Below, in pieces: positions 35,209-42,562 of a stretch of DNA of 64,000 nt (the stretch's first letter is position 1; each line of letters opens with the position of its first letter). Under the pieces are notes generated by a model. That model worked only from the letters and a program-made list of their open reading frames with translations, was not told the DNA's origin and searched no databases. Origin of the DNA: MWAR01 sp035388825. GTDB taxonomy: Bacteria > Muiribacteriota > Ozemobacteria > Ozemobacterales > Ozemobacteraceae. The translations under genes and the position numbers were made by a program. Where the stretch lies: assembly GCA_035388825.1 (NCBI GenBank), contig DAOOQQ010000011.1:1-64000 (forward strand). The letters are read 5' to 3'.

Positions 35209-35913
35209 TCAGAGGCTCAGCAGGCGGGCGAGGGCGACGACGGGGGCGGTGTCGGTCTTGAACAGACGTTTGCCGAGCCAGACAGCCTGCCAACCGGCGT
35301 CGAGAAAGGTCTTCACCTCGTTCGGGTCGAACCCGCCCTCGGGGCCCGAAGCAAGCCACAGTTCCGGTTTCTCGGCTTTCGGCAGCTCCCGGAGCGAGAC
35401 CGCCATGGGGATCTCGTGGAGCAGCACCGGTCGCACATCGCCGGACGGCCGGGGGAGCTCCCGGAACGGCAGTGGTTCGGCCACCTCGGGCATCACGCAG
35501 CCGCCGCACTGGAGCATCGCGGTCACGGCGATCTTGCTCCACCGGTCGATCTTCGCGCGCCCCGGCGTTCCGGCCACCACGCGGCTCGTCAGCAGGGGCA
35601 CGATGCGCCGCACGCCCATCTCGACAGCTTTCTCGATCAGCCACTCGAACCGGTCCCCTTTCGAAACGGCGCAGAAGATCGTCGTCTCGAACGCCGGTTC
35701 TCGCCCGGGGTCGGTCCATTCCCGGAGCTGGTAAGAGCCCTGAGCCCCGAGAACGGCGATCGTCTCGCGGCCCGTTCCGTCGGTAACGGTGAAGGCATCC
35801 CCCGCCCGAAGCCGCAGCACGCGCTCGAGATAATGACGGTTTTCGTCGCTCAGAACGCCGCCGGCGTCGGGTTCGAGAACCCGCGCATGCGGAACGAGCA
35901 CCTCGTCGCTCAT
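35209..35913 (-). CDS. rsmE: 16S rRNA (uracil-1498-N3)-methyltransferase RsmE
   Basis: 234 residues from the ATG at 35913. The SPOUT/knot motifs are clear: the PUA-like N terminus (HYLERVLRLRAGDAFTVTDG), KGDRFEWLIEKAVEMGV, LASGPEGGFDPNEVKTFLDA (SAM-binding GPEGGF) and KRLFKTDTAPVVALARL at the end. RsmE methylates U1498 of 16S rRNA. The start is fixed by the four-base ATGA overlap with rsfS; an upstream in-frame extension lies inside that gene. Normal family length ~240. Confidence 0.92.
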   Translation of the reverse strand: MSDEVLVPHARVLEPDAGGVLSDENRHYLERVLRLRAGDAFTVTDGTGRETIAVLGAQGSYQLREWTDPGREPAFETTIFCAVSKGDRFEWLIEKAVEMGVRRIVPLLTSRVVAGTPGRAKIDRWSKIAVTAMLQCGGCVMPEVAEPLPFRELPRPSGDVRPVLLHEIPMAVSLRELPKAEKPELWLASGPEGGFDPNEVKTFLDAGWQAVWLGKRLFKTDTAPVVALARLLSL

Positions 35914-36494
35914 GCTTCGAAGGGGATCCTCGGGGCATCGCCCCACAGGTCATCCAGCGCGTAGAAGCGCCGGGCATCGGGCTGGAACAAATGGACGACG
36001 AAGTCTCCGCCGTCGATCAGCACCCAGGTGGCCTGGGCATCGCCCTCGACACGGGCACCCTTCACGCCGGGCACCTTGAGGAGGTGGGCGACGGCGTCGG
36101 CCATGGCCTGGATGTGGGGCGTGCTGGTGCCGGTGCCGAGCACGAAGTAATCGGCATAGGAAACGAGGCCGTCGACGTCGAGTACGGCAAGATCGATGAC
36201 CTTCTTCTCGGCGAGGGCTTTCAGGGCTTGCACGAGCGTGTCGGGGAGGTCGTGCATCGCGACCCGGCGCGACGTCACTCGCTCTTCGCTGCGGGTTTTC
36301 GGCGCAACCTTGCGACGCGGCGGCTTGATGATGCCGGTCTCTTTCGCAGTCGATGCCCGTGAGCGCTTCACCGGCGCTTTTCCGGCCGTGGCGGCAGTCT
36401 TTTTCACAGCCGGCGCGGTTTTCTTCGCGCCGGGCTTCGTCGCCGTCTTCGCAGTGATCTTCGCTCTGGGGGTTTTCTTCGTGGTTTCCGTCAT
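35910..36494 (-). CDS. rsfS: Ribosome silencing factor RsfS with a basic N-terminal extension
   Basis: The C-terminal ~115 residues are RsfS (DUF143): LAEKKVIDLAVLDVDG, YADYFVLGTGTSTPHIQAMA, WVLIDGGDFVVHLFQPDARR and FYALDDLWGDAPRI. RsfS binds ribosomal protein uL14 and blocks subunit joining in starvation. Ordinary RsfS is ~105-120 residues. Here the first ~78 residues are Lys/Ala/Thr/Pro-rich (TAKTATKPGAKKTAPAVKKT), like histone H1 or the tails of some bacterial RNA-binding proteins, and probably bind rRNA or DNA. The next gene, rsmE, overlaps by four bases. The extension is in frame with the same GC-rich codon use and starts at a plausible ATG. Confidence 0.88.
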   Translation of the reverse strand: MTETTKKTPRAKITAKTATKPGAKKTAPAVKKTAATAGKAPVKRSRASTAKETGIIKPPRRKVAPKTRSEERVTSRRVAMHDLPDTLVQALKALAEKKVIDLAVLDVDGLVSYADYFVLGTGTSTPHIQAMADAVAHLLKVPGVKGARVEGDAQATWVLIDGGDFVVHLFQPDARRFYALDDLWGDAPRIPFEA

Positions 36495-36554
36495 GGTGTC
36501 CGTTTACCTTCCTGCGATCGGGAGACGCGTGCGCGACCTCCGCTGAAAATGCGA

Positions 36555-36601
36555 CGGTTCCGCCTGGGGGCTCATTGAACGGCCGATCCGGGGCGGAACC
36601 G
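36555..36601 (-). terminator. Hairpin after the orphan gamma-subunit gene
   Basis: CGGTTCCGCC (36555-36564) pairs perfectly with GGCGGAACCG (36592-36601) across a 27-base loop, just beyond the stop of the gene at 36614. The long loop makes it a moderate candidate. Confidence 0.4.
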
Positions 36602-36613
36602 CACGGGAAAACA

Positions 36614-37222
36614 TCAGGAGTTGCTGCCGATACCCTTGAACACCGAGTAGACGTACCGGCCGAACATGTACTTCTTCTCGGTCACGAACTGGAAGCCGCG
36701 TTCGAGGGCTTTCAGGTTCAGGTCGATCAGCTCTTTCTTGGCCTTGGGAGTGATTTTGGGCAGATTCTCGGCCATGGCTTCATACGAGACCAGCTTGCTG
36801 AACTTCGCGTAGGCGCCGGCCATCACGAGGTTGGCCACGCGCGGATTGCCGAGCTCGTCGGCGATCTCGCTCGCCGGCACCTCGACGAGCCGGATGTCGT
36901 CGCGGAATTCCTGGCGCTCGATCAGAGAGGAGTTGTACATCAGCATGCCGCCGGCCTTGATGCGAAGATTGAACTTGGCCACGGACGGGCGGTTCATCGC
37001 GATGACCGTGTCGGGCACAGAAACCAGCGGGGAAGCGATCTCGTGCGACGAGAGGATGACGGTGCAGTTCGCGGTGCCGCCGCGCATCTCGGGGCCGTAT
37101 GAAGGCAGCCAGGACACGTGTTTGCCGTTGCGCATGCCGACCTCGGCGAGAACTTTTCCCAGAAACAGGATGCCCTGTCCGCCAAACCCGGCCAGGATGA
37201 TCCGTTCAACCTCTGCAGACAT
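36614..37222 (-). CDS. Orphan 2-oxoacid:ferredoxin oxidoreductase gamma subunit
   Basis: 202 residues: ILAGFGGQGILFLGKVLAEV at the start, SWLPSYGPEMRGGTANCTVI and IAMNRPSVAKF are the gamma-subunit signatures of 2-oxoacid (Vor/Kor/Por-type) oxidoreductases. It resembles the operon gamma subunit at 39696-40250 along its whole length but has ~15 extra residues at the C terminus (KYMFGRYVYSVFKGIGSNS). No alpha, beta or ferredoxin gene is adjacent. It may swap into the VorDABC complex to change specificity or serve another complex encoded elsewhere. GGAGGCTC precedes the ATG. Confidence 0.85.
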   Translation of the reverse strand: MSAEVERIILAGFGGQGILFLGKVLAEVGMRNGKHVSWLPSYGPEMRGGTANCTVILSSHEIASPLVSVPDTVIAMNRPSVAKFNLRIKAGGMLMYNSSLIERQEFRDDIRLVEVPASEIADELGNPRVANLVMAGAYAKFSKLVSYEAMAENLPKITPKAKKELIDLNLKALERGFQFVTEKKYMFGRYVYSVFKGIGSNS

Positions 37223-37318
37223 GCATGAGCCTCCTCGGAGATAGGGTCAGTTCCCTGATTTTACATCACCCGCGGCCGAAATTCCACCTTTCCCGCAATC
37301 TCGATGCAGAAATGGGCG

Positions 37319-37729
37319 TTAAAAATCGACCTTGAACGGTAGGATGCACAATCCCATACCGAGCACGATACTCAAGACCGTACCCGAAACGAACAGCGGA
37401 AACACGCTCAGACCGATGCCGCAGAGCAGGAAGAGCGCTTTCGCCTGCTTTTTTCCGTAGATGAAGTATCCGACGCCAATCGAGCCCCAGATCATGCTGA
37501 GCATCATCGACGTCATGTCCCAGCCGCCGTCGGCTCCGGAGGAGGATCCCGTTCCATTTTTCAGCTCGTTCCCGAGGAGCTCGTTCGCCTTGTTCAGCTG
37601 GCCGGCATATGTGAGTTCATCAGCCTGCTTCTTCAATTCATCTTCCTGCGTGTTGTTTTTCGCAAGGACCGGAAACCGGACAAGGAGGAGTCCCACCAAC
37701 ACCAGGAACAGTATCGCCTGCAACCTCAT
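37319..37729 (-). CDS. Small secreted/membrane protein with GxxxGYFIYGKKQ motif
   Basis: 136 residues from the ATG at 37729, which has AAAGG nine bases upstream (37738 is an alternative). A signal peptide (AILFLVLVGLLLVRFPVLAK) leads to an acidic helical region (EDELKKQADELTYAGQLNKA), then three hydrophobic helices with MIWGSIGVGYFIYGKKQAKA and LGMGLCILPF. The IWGSIGxGYFxYGKKQ block is found in small uncharacterised membrane proteins of many Gram-negatives. No enzymatic motif. It stands alone between the orphan gamma subunit and the ABC-F gene. Confidence 0.65.
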   Translation of the reverse strand: MRLQAILFLVLVGLLLVRFPVLAKNNTQEDELKKQADELTYAGQLNKANELLGNELKNGTGSSSGADGGWDMTSMMLSMIWGSIGVGYFIYGKKQAKALFLLCGIGLSVFPLFVSGTVLSIVLGMGLCILPFKVDF

Positions 37730-37850
37730 GGTGCGCATCCTTTATGCTGATTTGTCCGAAGCATCCCCGCTGGACTTTTCGCAGGCGATGCGGATGCCTG
37801 ATGGTACCACATCTACCCGCAACCAGGCGGCGGCGCCTTCACCAGCCCCC

Positions 37851-39344
37851 TTACGCCACCCGCAGGGCCATCCTCCCGGTCGATTCCCGGGAAAATCGCC
37901 ACCGGGTATCCGCAAGCCCGTCGAGAAACCGCGCATCGTGGCTCACGAGAATCAGAGCGCCGGGAAACCCCCGCAAAGCCTTTTCCAGCAACTCAACCGC
38001 CGGAAGATCCAGATGATTCGTCGGCTCATCCATGACGATCAGGTGCGGACGGCGAATGATGCCGAGTGCCAGCAGAATCTTGCGGATCTCGCCGGGGCTG
38101 GGCAGATCCCCCCGCAGGAGCCGTTCGGGCCGCGTTCCGAGACAGCTCACGCAAGCCAGGACCCCGCCGAGCTCGTCCCTCTTCAGCCGCCGCACCTCGC
38201 GGATCAGCCGCTCCCCATCATCGATCGGAATTTCCTGCGGCAAATACACCACACGATCGGCCGGCAGGCTCAACCGACCGACCAGATACCGGAGGAAGCA
38301 GCTCTTGCCCGTGCCATTCGGGCCGCTGATGCCGATCCGGTCTGCCGGCAGCAGGACAAGATCGGGAAAGGCGAGCGATATCGACGGCCCGAGCGGCAGA
38401 ACCCCCTGCTCGAGCCGCACCAGGACATCCCGGTTCGACCGTTCGCCCTCGATCCGGTAGGCAAGATCGTACTCCTTTCGGAAGCCGATCCCCTCCAGCA
38501 GCTCCCCGGCCTTCTCGAGCCGCCCGCGCAATTGCCGGGCGAAGTTGCCGGCAATGGCATCCTTTCCGGTCAGCCGGGCCAGATCGATTTTTCCCCGGCC
38601 GTCCGAATCATTCCGGTGGAGATGGCGCTTCGACATCCGGCTGGCCGACCGGGCTGCCTCGGCCTGCCTGCGGATCATCTCCCGATGCAGCTTTTGCACC
38701 TCATCCTTCGCGACACTCCGCTGCCGGCGCTGGTGCTCCTCCCCGAGCTCCTTCTGGGCGGCTGCCTCGGTGTAGGCTCCAGGGATGGCAAGGACTCCCG
38801 GTGGTTCGATGAATATAATATTTGTGCATATATCATCAAGGAGCTGCCGGTCGTGACTGACGAGAATGCCGATGCCGCGGAAGGCGGCAAGCGCGGCCCG
38901 CACCATCTCCCCGCTTTCCGCGTCAAGATGGTTGGTCGGCTCGTCGACGAGAAGGACGTCGGGCTGGCGCCACAACACGGTCGCGATCTGCGCCCGTTTC
39001 CGCTCCCCGTGGCTCAGGGTGTCCCAGCGCTCCCACCAGTCCGACCGGATGCCGAGAATGCCTTTCAACCGTGCGGCATCGGCATCTCCGGCATCGCGGA
39101 ATACCTCCCACCCGTCAGGGCGGAAATCCGTTCGCTGGTGGCACTGACCCAGCCGCCCCTTGCGGAGGATCCGTCCCGAGTCCGGCGCCAGATCGCCCGC
39201 CGCAAGCCTGAGCAACGTGGTCTTACCCGAACCGTTCGCCCCCACAAGGCCCGTCCAGCCCGTGTCGAACTGGAGACTGATCCCGCAAAACAGCGGTTCG
39301 GGCGCATCCGCATGCGTGAAATCCACATCGATGAATCTGATCAT
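37851..39344 (-). CDS. ABC-F family ATPase (ribosome-acting, possible antibiotic-resistance type)
   Basis: 497 residues with two ABC cassettes and no membrane segment. Cassette 1 has GANGSGKTTLLRL (34-46), the signature LSHGERKR and VLLVDEPTNHLD. Cassette 2 has GPNGTGKS, a degenerate signature LPSPGEIRK and LIVMDEPTNHLD. Between them lies a charged linker (VQKLHREMIRRQAEAARSAS), the P-site tRNA-interaction motif region of ABC-F proteins. These proteins bind the ribosomal E site and either rescue stalled ribosomes or protect against antibiotics. The ~250-base leader with a seven-codon peptide and pairable hairpins is the arrangement used by antibiotic-inducible ABC-F genes, which favours a protection role; this is inferred. 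Confidence 0.85.
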   Translation of the reverse strand: MIRFIDVDFTHADAPEPLFCGISLQFDTGWTGLVGANGSGKTTLLRLAAGDLAPDSGRILRKGRLGQCHQRTDFRPDGWEVFRDAGDADAARLKGILGIRSDWWERWDTLSHGERKRAQIATVLWRQPDVLLVDEPTNHLDAESGEMVRAALAAFRGIGILVSHDRQLLDDICTNIIFIEPPGVLAIPGAYTEAAAQKELGEEHQRRQRSVAKDEVQKLHREMIRRQAEAARSASRMSKRHLHRNDSDGRGKIDLARLTGKDAIAGNFARQLRGRLEKAGELLEGIGFRKEYDLAYRIEGERSNRDVLVRLEQGVLPLGPSISLAFPDLVLLPADRIGISGPNGTGKSCFLRYLVGRLSLPADRVVYLPQEIPIDDGERLIREVRRLKRDELGGVLACVSCLGTRPERLLRGDLPSPGEIRKILLALGIIRRPHLIVMDEPTNHLDLPAVELLEKALRGFPGALILVSHDARFLDGLADTRWRFSRESTGRMALRVA

Positions 39345-39556
39345 GAAATCCCCCTAGCAAGAGGGCAGGCCGGTCGCTCCGCAATGTGCTGGACGCCAGG
39401 GAATCCGATGGTCATCCTGCCTTGGAACCGGGGAAAGGCATGCACGGAATTCCCGTTGTCCTTCCCACCGGACGGAGCGCGCCGGCGAGCCGTCAAAAAA
39501 GCCCGCCGTTCTTCCTGTCAGCGCCACCGTCTCAGTTCTTCAACCCGGTTTCTCCT

Positions 39557-39580
39557 TCACGGCCGGCTGAAACCGGCCAT
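39557..39580 (-). CDS. Putative leader peptide MAGFSRP upstream of the ABC-F gene
   Basis: A seven-codon open frame with its own stop begins 15 bases after the -10 box, with AGGA four bases before the ATG. Its codons overlap two mutually exclusive hairpins (GGCCGG/CCGGCC, and CCGGTTTC with GAAACCGG some 16 bases on), so ribosome stalling here could change folding. Suggestive of attenuation; too short to be certain. Confidence 0.35.
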   Translation of the reverse strand: MAGFSRP

Positions 39581-39594
39581 TGATCCTGCCCTCT

Positions 39595-39623
39595 ATTCTA
39601 CCGACCCGTTCCAAAAAGCGCAA
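39595..39623 (-). promoter_or_regulatory. Promoter of the ABC-F gene
   Basis: On the minus strand TTGCGC (39618-39623) and TAGAAT (39595-39600) with a 17-base spacer, immediately after the terminator of the upstream operon. It leaves a leader of about 245 bases (39345-39588). That leader holds the short peptide, the alternative hairpins and a run of six T at 39494-39499; no other gene is seen in it. Confidence 0.55.
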
Positions 39624-39648
39624 CTGGCCCCGGGGGCGGGGGAAAGAG

Positions 39649-39678
39649 AACGCCCCGCGCGGGGACACGCGGGGCGTT
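39649..39678 (-). terminator. Terminator of the 2-oxoacid oxidoreductase operon
   Basis: On the minus strand AACGCCCCGCG, an 8-base loop, then CGCGGGGCGTT followed by CTCTTTCCCCC: an 11-base GC-rich stem with a pyrimidine tract, 17 bases after the gamma-subunit stop. Confidence 0.8.
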
Positions 39679-39695
39679 TGACGAAAACGGCAAAT

Positions 39696-40250
39696 TCAGG
39701 CGTTGGCGTATTCGTAGCCCTTGGTGAAAGCCGTCTTGTTGAGCTCGAGCATCTCCTTCTTCTTCGCGGGGGTGAGATGCTCGATCTGCTTGAGCGCCTG
39801 CTCGAGCGACATGACGGGACAGGCGCGCAGGAAGGCGCCGGCCATGACGACGTTGGCGACGCGCTCGCTGCCCAGATCGCCGGCGATCTTGCTGGCCGGC
39901 ACGGGAACAGCCTTCACGTCACCCCGGAACGTCTCCTCGGGGATCAGGGACGCGTTGTAGATCATGACGCCGCCCTTCTTGACCTTGGGAAGGAACCGCG
40001 TGACGGAGGGGCGGTTCATCGCGATCAGCAGGTCGGGCTCGTTCACGATCGGCGAGGCAATCGGGGTCTCGGAGATGACCACCGAGCAGTTGGCGGTTCC
40101 GCCGCGCATCTCGGGGCCGTAGGAGGGGAGCCAGGACACGTTCTTCCCGGCCGCCATCCCGACCTCGGCCAGAACCTTGCCCAGAAACAGCACGCCCTGA
40201 CCGCCGAACCCGGCCATGATGACTTCTTCCTTTCCCTGGGGGATATTCAT
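39696..40250 (-). CDS. 2-oxoacid:ferredoxin oxidoreductase, gamma subunit
   Basis: 184 residues with EEVIMAGFGGQGVLFLGKVL, SWLPSYGPEMRGGTANCSVV and IAMNRPSVTRF, the signatures of the gamma subunit of Vor/Kor-type enzymes. The complex oxidatively decarboxylates a 2-oxoacid and CoA to acyl-CoA, CO2 and reduced ferredoxin. Last gene of the operon delta-alpha-beta-gamma; a 217-base gap with an inverted repeat separates it from the beta gene. A second, orphan homologue lies at 36614. Confidence 0.9.
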   Translation of the reverse strand: MNIPQGKEEVIMAGFGGQGVLFLGKVLAEVGMAAGKNVSWLPSYGPEMRGGTANCSVVISETPIASPIVNEPDLLIAMNRPSVTRFLPKVKKGGVMIYNASLIPEETFRGDVKAVPVPASKIAGDLGSERVANVVMAGAFLRACPVMSLEQALKQIEHLTPAKKKEMLELNKTAFTKGYEYANA

Positions 40251-40283
40251 ATTTTATCCTTTATATTCTTTGATATTCAACGA

Positions 40284-40359
40284 ACCACGGAGGCACGGAG
40301 ACACAGAGGCGATCGTCCCATATTTCGGTTCATCCTCTGTGCCTCGGTGTCCCAGTGGT
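40284..40359. repeat. Inverted repeat with 8-base periodicity between beta and gamma genes
   Basis: Arms at 40284-40309 (ACCACGGAGGCACGGAGACA...) and 40334-40359 match as inverted copies at 21 of 26 positions around a 24-base loop. Units of CACGGAGG/CACAGAGG recur every 8 bases. It resembles, in style but not sequence, the 9-base-periodic arms at 5059. It would form a long hairpin in the operon mRNA and could lower gamma-subunit expression. Confidence 0.65.
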
Positions 40360-40466
40360 GCGTCGATCTCCTGCTCTGAAGACAACAGGCGACCCTTGCG
40401 GGTCGCCCATGTCTCTCGATGACGGGATGCGATGCCGTGAGGCATGCGCGGCCGGCCGTGGATTTC

Positions 40467-41216
40467 TCAGGCTTCGATCTTGTGCTTGTCCCGGAACGTG
40501 CCGAGCGGGAAGACCGGGATCATGTTGTCCCCCAGCCACTTGTGGGCATCGGCGGGCTGCTTGCCCCAGTTGGTCGGGCAGATGCACAGCACTTCGACGA
40601 ACGAGAAACCCTTGCCGTCCTTCTGGAGCTGGAAGGCGTTCTTGATCGCCTTCTTCGTCTTCATCAGGGCTGCCGGGGTGTTCACCGTGACGCGGGTCAC
40701 ATAGGCCGGGGCGTCGAGACAGGCGATCATTTCGGAAATCTTGATCGGGTTGCCGGTCAGGGAAGCGTCGCGGCCGTAGGGCGAGGTCGCCGTCTTCATG
40801 CCGACCAGCGTGGTCGGGGCCATCTGACCGCCGGTCATTCCATAGATCGCATTATTGATGAACACCACCGTGATGTTCTCGCCGCGGTTGGCGGCGTGGA
40901 TGATCTCGGCCGTGCCGATCGCGGCCAGATCGCCGTCACCCTGGTAGGTGAACACGATCGAGTCGGGCCGGCAGCGCTTGATGCCCGTCGCGACGGCCGG
41001 TGCGCGGCCGTGGGCGGCGGAGATGAAGTCGAGGTTGAAGTATTCGTAGGCGAATACCGAGCAGCCGACCGGCGCCACGCCGATCGTGCGTTCGGCCAGG
41101 CCCAGCTCGTCGACGGACTCGGCCACGAGACGATGGATGACGCCGTGGTCGCAGCCGGGACAATAATGGGTCGGGTTCGCGCTCAGGCTCTGCGGCCGCG
41201 AGAATATCTTCTGCAT
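40467..41216 (-). CDS. 2-oxoacid:ferredoxin oxidoreductase, beta (TPP-binding) subunit
   Basis: 249 residues. Thiamine-diphosphate binding is shown by GDGDLAAIGTAEIIHAANRG with NNAIYGMTGGQ ~25 residues on (the GDG...NN motif). HYCPGCDHG near the start carries the family Cys pair, typical of the small beta subunits of Vor/Kor enzymes. Together with the alpha, gamma and delta subunits it forms the four-subunit enzyme. Substrate choice (branched-chain 2-oxoacids versus 2-oxoglutarate) is not decidable by eye. It follows the alpha gene by 30 bases. Confidence 0.92.
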   Translation of the reverse strand: MQKIFSRPQSLSANPTHYCPGCDHGVIHRLVAESVDELGLAERTIGVAPVGCSVFAYEYFNLDFISAAHGRAPAVATGIKRCRPDSIVFTYQGDGDLAAIGTAEIIHAANRGENITVVFINNAIYGMTGGQMAPTTLVGMKTATSPYGRDASLTGNPIKISEMIACLDAPAYVTRVTVNTPAALMKTKKAIKNAFQLQKDGKGFSFVEVLCICPTNWGKQPADAHKWLGDNMIPVFPLGTFRDKHKIEA

Positions 41217-41246
41217 TTGCTTCGCTCCTTTGTCTGCGCGGCGCCG

Positions 41247-42332
41247 TCAGTCGGGGCGCACGATCTTGTCGACTTCGTTGAGGATCTCGAAGTCGGACGG
41301 AATGGTTCCGCCGGTGCGGCCGAAGAAGTAGACGGGCACCTTGCCCTCGACGGCCAGCTTGATGTCCTCGACCATCTGGCCGCACGACATCTCGACGACG
41401 AGGAACTGCTTCGTCTTCTTCGCCAGCTCGGCGACGCGGGCGCTCGGGAAAGGCCACAGCGACTTCGGGCGCAGCAGACCGGCCTTGATGCCGCGTTTCC
41501 GGCACTTCTCGACGACGGTCTTCAGGATGCGGCTGATGATGCCGTACCCGACGAGGATGATGTCGGCGTCTTCGCACTCGTGCTCTTCGACCGCCAGATC
41601 TTTCCAGGAGCCCTTCTCGAACTCGTCGCGGATGAACTGGTACTTCTGGTAGAGATGCCAGTTGTGCTCCTCGAGGTGCTCGACGTCCATGAAGATCGTC
41701 GTGCAGAGGTTGCGGCCCTTCTTGTCGGCGCCGCGGTACCCGAGGCCCCACTTCTTCGCGTTGATGTCGTAGTTGACCGGCTCGGGCAGCACGACCGGCT
41801 CCATCATCTGGCCGAGAACGCCGTCGCTGAGGATCATGACGGGGTTCTTGAACGTATCGGCCGCCTCGAACGCCTTCATCGTCATGTCGGACATTTCCTG
41901 GACCGAGTTGGGGGCCAGAACGATCAGGTGGTAATCCCCGTGGCCACCGCCCTTGGTCGCCTGGAAGTAATCCGACTGGGCCGGCGAGATGTTGCCCAGG
42001 CCCGGACCGCCGCGCATCACGTTGACGATGAGACAGGGAAGCTCGGCCGCCGCGATGTAGGAAATACCTTCCTGCTTCAGACTGACGCCGGGGCTGCTGC
42101 TGCTGGTCATGACGCGCGCGCCGGTGGCGGCGCCGCCGAAGACCATGTTGATCGCGGCGATCTCGCTCTCGGCCTGCAGGAACACGCCTTCGACCTCGGG
42201 AAGCCGCTTCGCCAGATACTCGGGCAGCTCGCTCTGCGGGGTGATGGGATAACCGAAATAATGCCGGCAACCGGCCAGGACGGCCGTCTCGGCCAGGGCC
42301 TCGTTGCCTTTCATCAGGATCTTGTCAGCCAT
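41247..42332 (-). CDS. 2-oxoacid:ferredoxin oxidoreductase, alpha subunit
   Basis: 361 residues from the ATG at 42332 (GGAG upstream). The pyrimidine-binding domain signatures ILMKGNEALAETAVLAGCRH, YFGYPITPQSELPEYLAKRL, FLQAESEIAAINMVFGGAAT and TSSSSPGVSLKQEGISYIAA are characteristic. The second domain contains DIILVGYGIISRILKTVVEK and GLLRPKSLWPFP. Length and order fit the VorB/KorA group that pairs with a separate small ferredoxin. Located between the ferredoxin and beta genes. Confidence 0.92.
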   Translation of the reverse strand: MADKILMKGNEALAETAVLAGCRHYFGYPITPQSELPEYLAKRLPEVEGVFLQAESEIAAINMVFGGAATGARVMTSSSSPGVSLKQEGISYIAAAELPCLIVNVMRGGPGLGNISPAQSDYFQATKGGGHGDYHLIVLAPNSVQEMSDMTMKAFEAADTFKNPVMILSDGVLGQMMEPVVLPEPVNYDINAKKWGLGYRGADKKGRNLCTTIFMDVEHLEEHNWHLYQKYQFIRDEFEKGSWKDLAVEEHECEDADIILVGYGIISRILKTVVEKCRKRGIKAGLLRPKSLWPFPSARVAELAKKTKQFLVVEMSCGQMVEDIKLAVEGKVPVYFFGRTGGTIPSDFEILNEVDKIVRPD

Positions 42333-42355
42333 TGTTCGCTCCGTTTCTGGATGAT

Positions 42356-42562
42356 TCAGGCCTTGAACACTTCGATAGCCACGTCGGGGCAGCTTCGCGC
42401 GCACAGTGCGCACGAGGTGCACTTCTCTTCGTTCAGCATCTTCGTCGGATGGTATCCCTTGGCGGACAGATGATCGGAAACCCCGAGCACCTTCATCGGG
42501 CAACGTCCGATGCAGATTCCGCAACCCTTGCACAGGTCTTCATTGATTACCCATTTGGGCAT
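42356..42562 (-). CDS. 2-oxoacid:ferredoxin oxidoreductase, delta (2[4Fe-4S] ferredoxin) subunit
   Basis: 68 residues with two CxxCxxCxxxCP clusters: CKGCGICIGRCP and CTSCALCARSCP, binding two [4Fe-4S] centres. It passes electrons from the TPP subunit to free ferredoxin. First of the four subunit genes; its start overlaps the end of the P-loop ATPase gene by 16 bases, so that gene is part of the same operon. Confidence 0.95.
   Translation of the reverse strand: MPKWVINEDLCKGCGICIGRCPMKVLGVSDHLSAKGYHPTKMLNEEKCTSCALCARSCPDVAIEVFKA

Noticed and set aside
40284..40359. An attenuator or riboswitch within the oxidoreductase operon
   Set aside because: The hairpin is explained by an inverted repeat of phased short units, with no T-tract and no conserved aptamer-like core.
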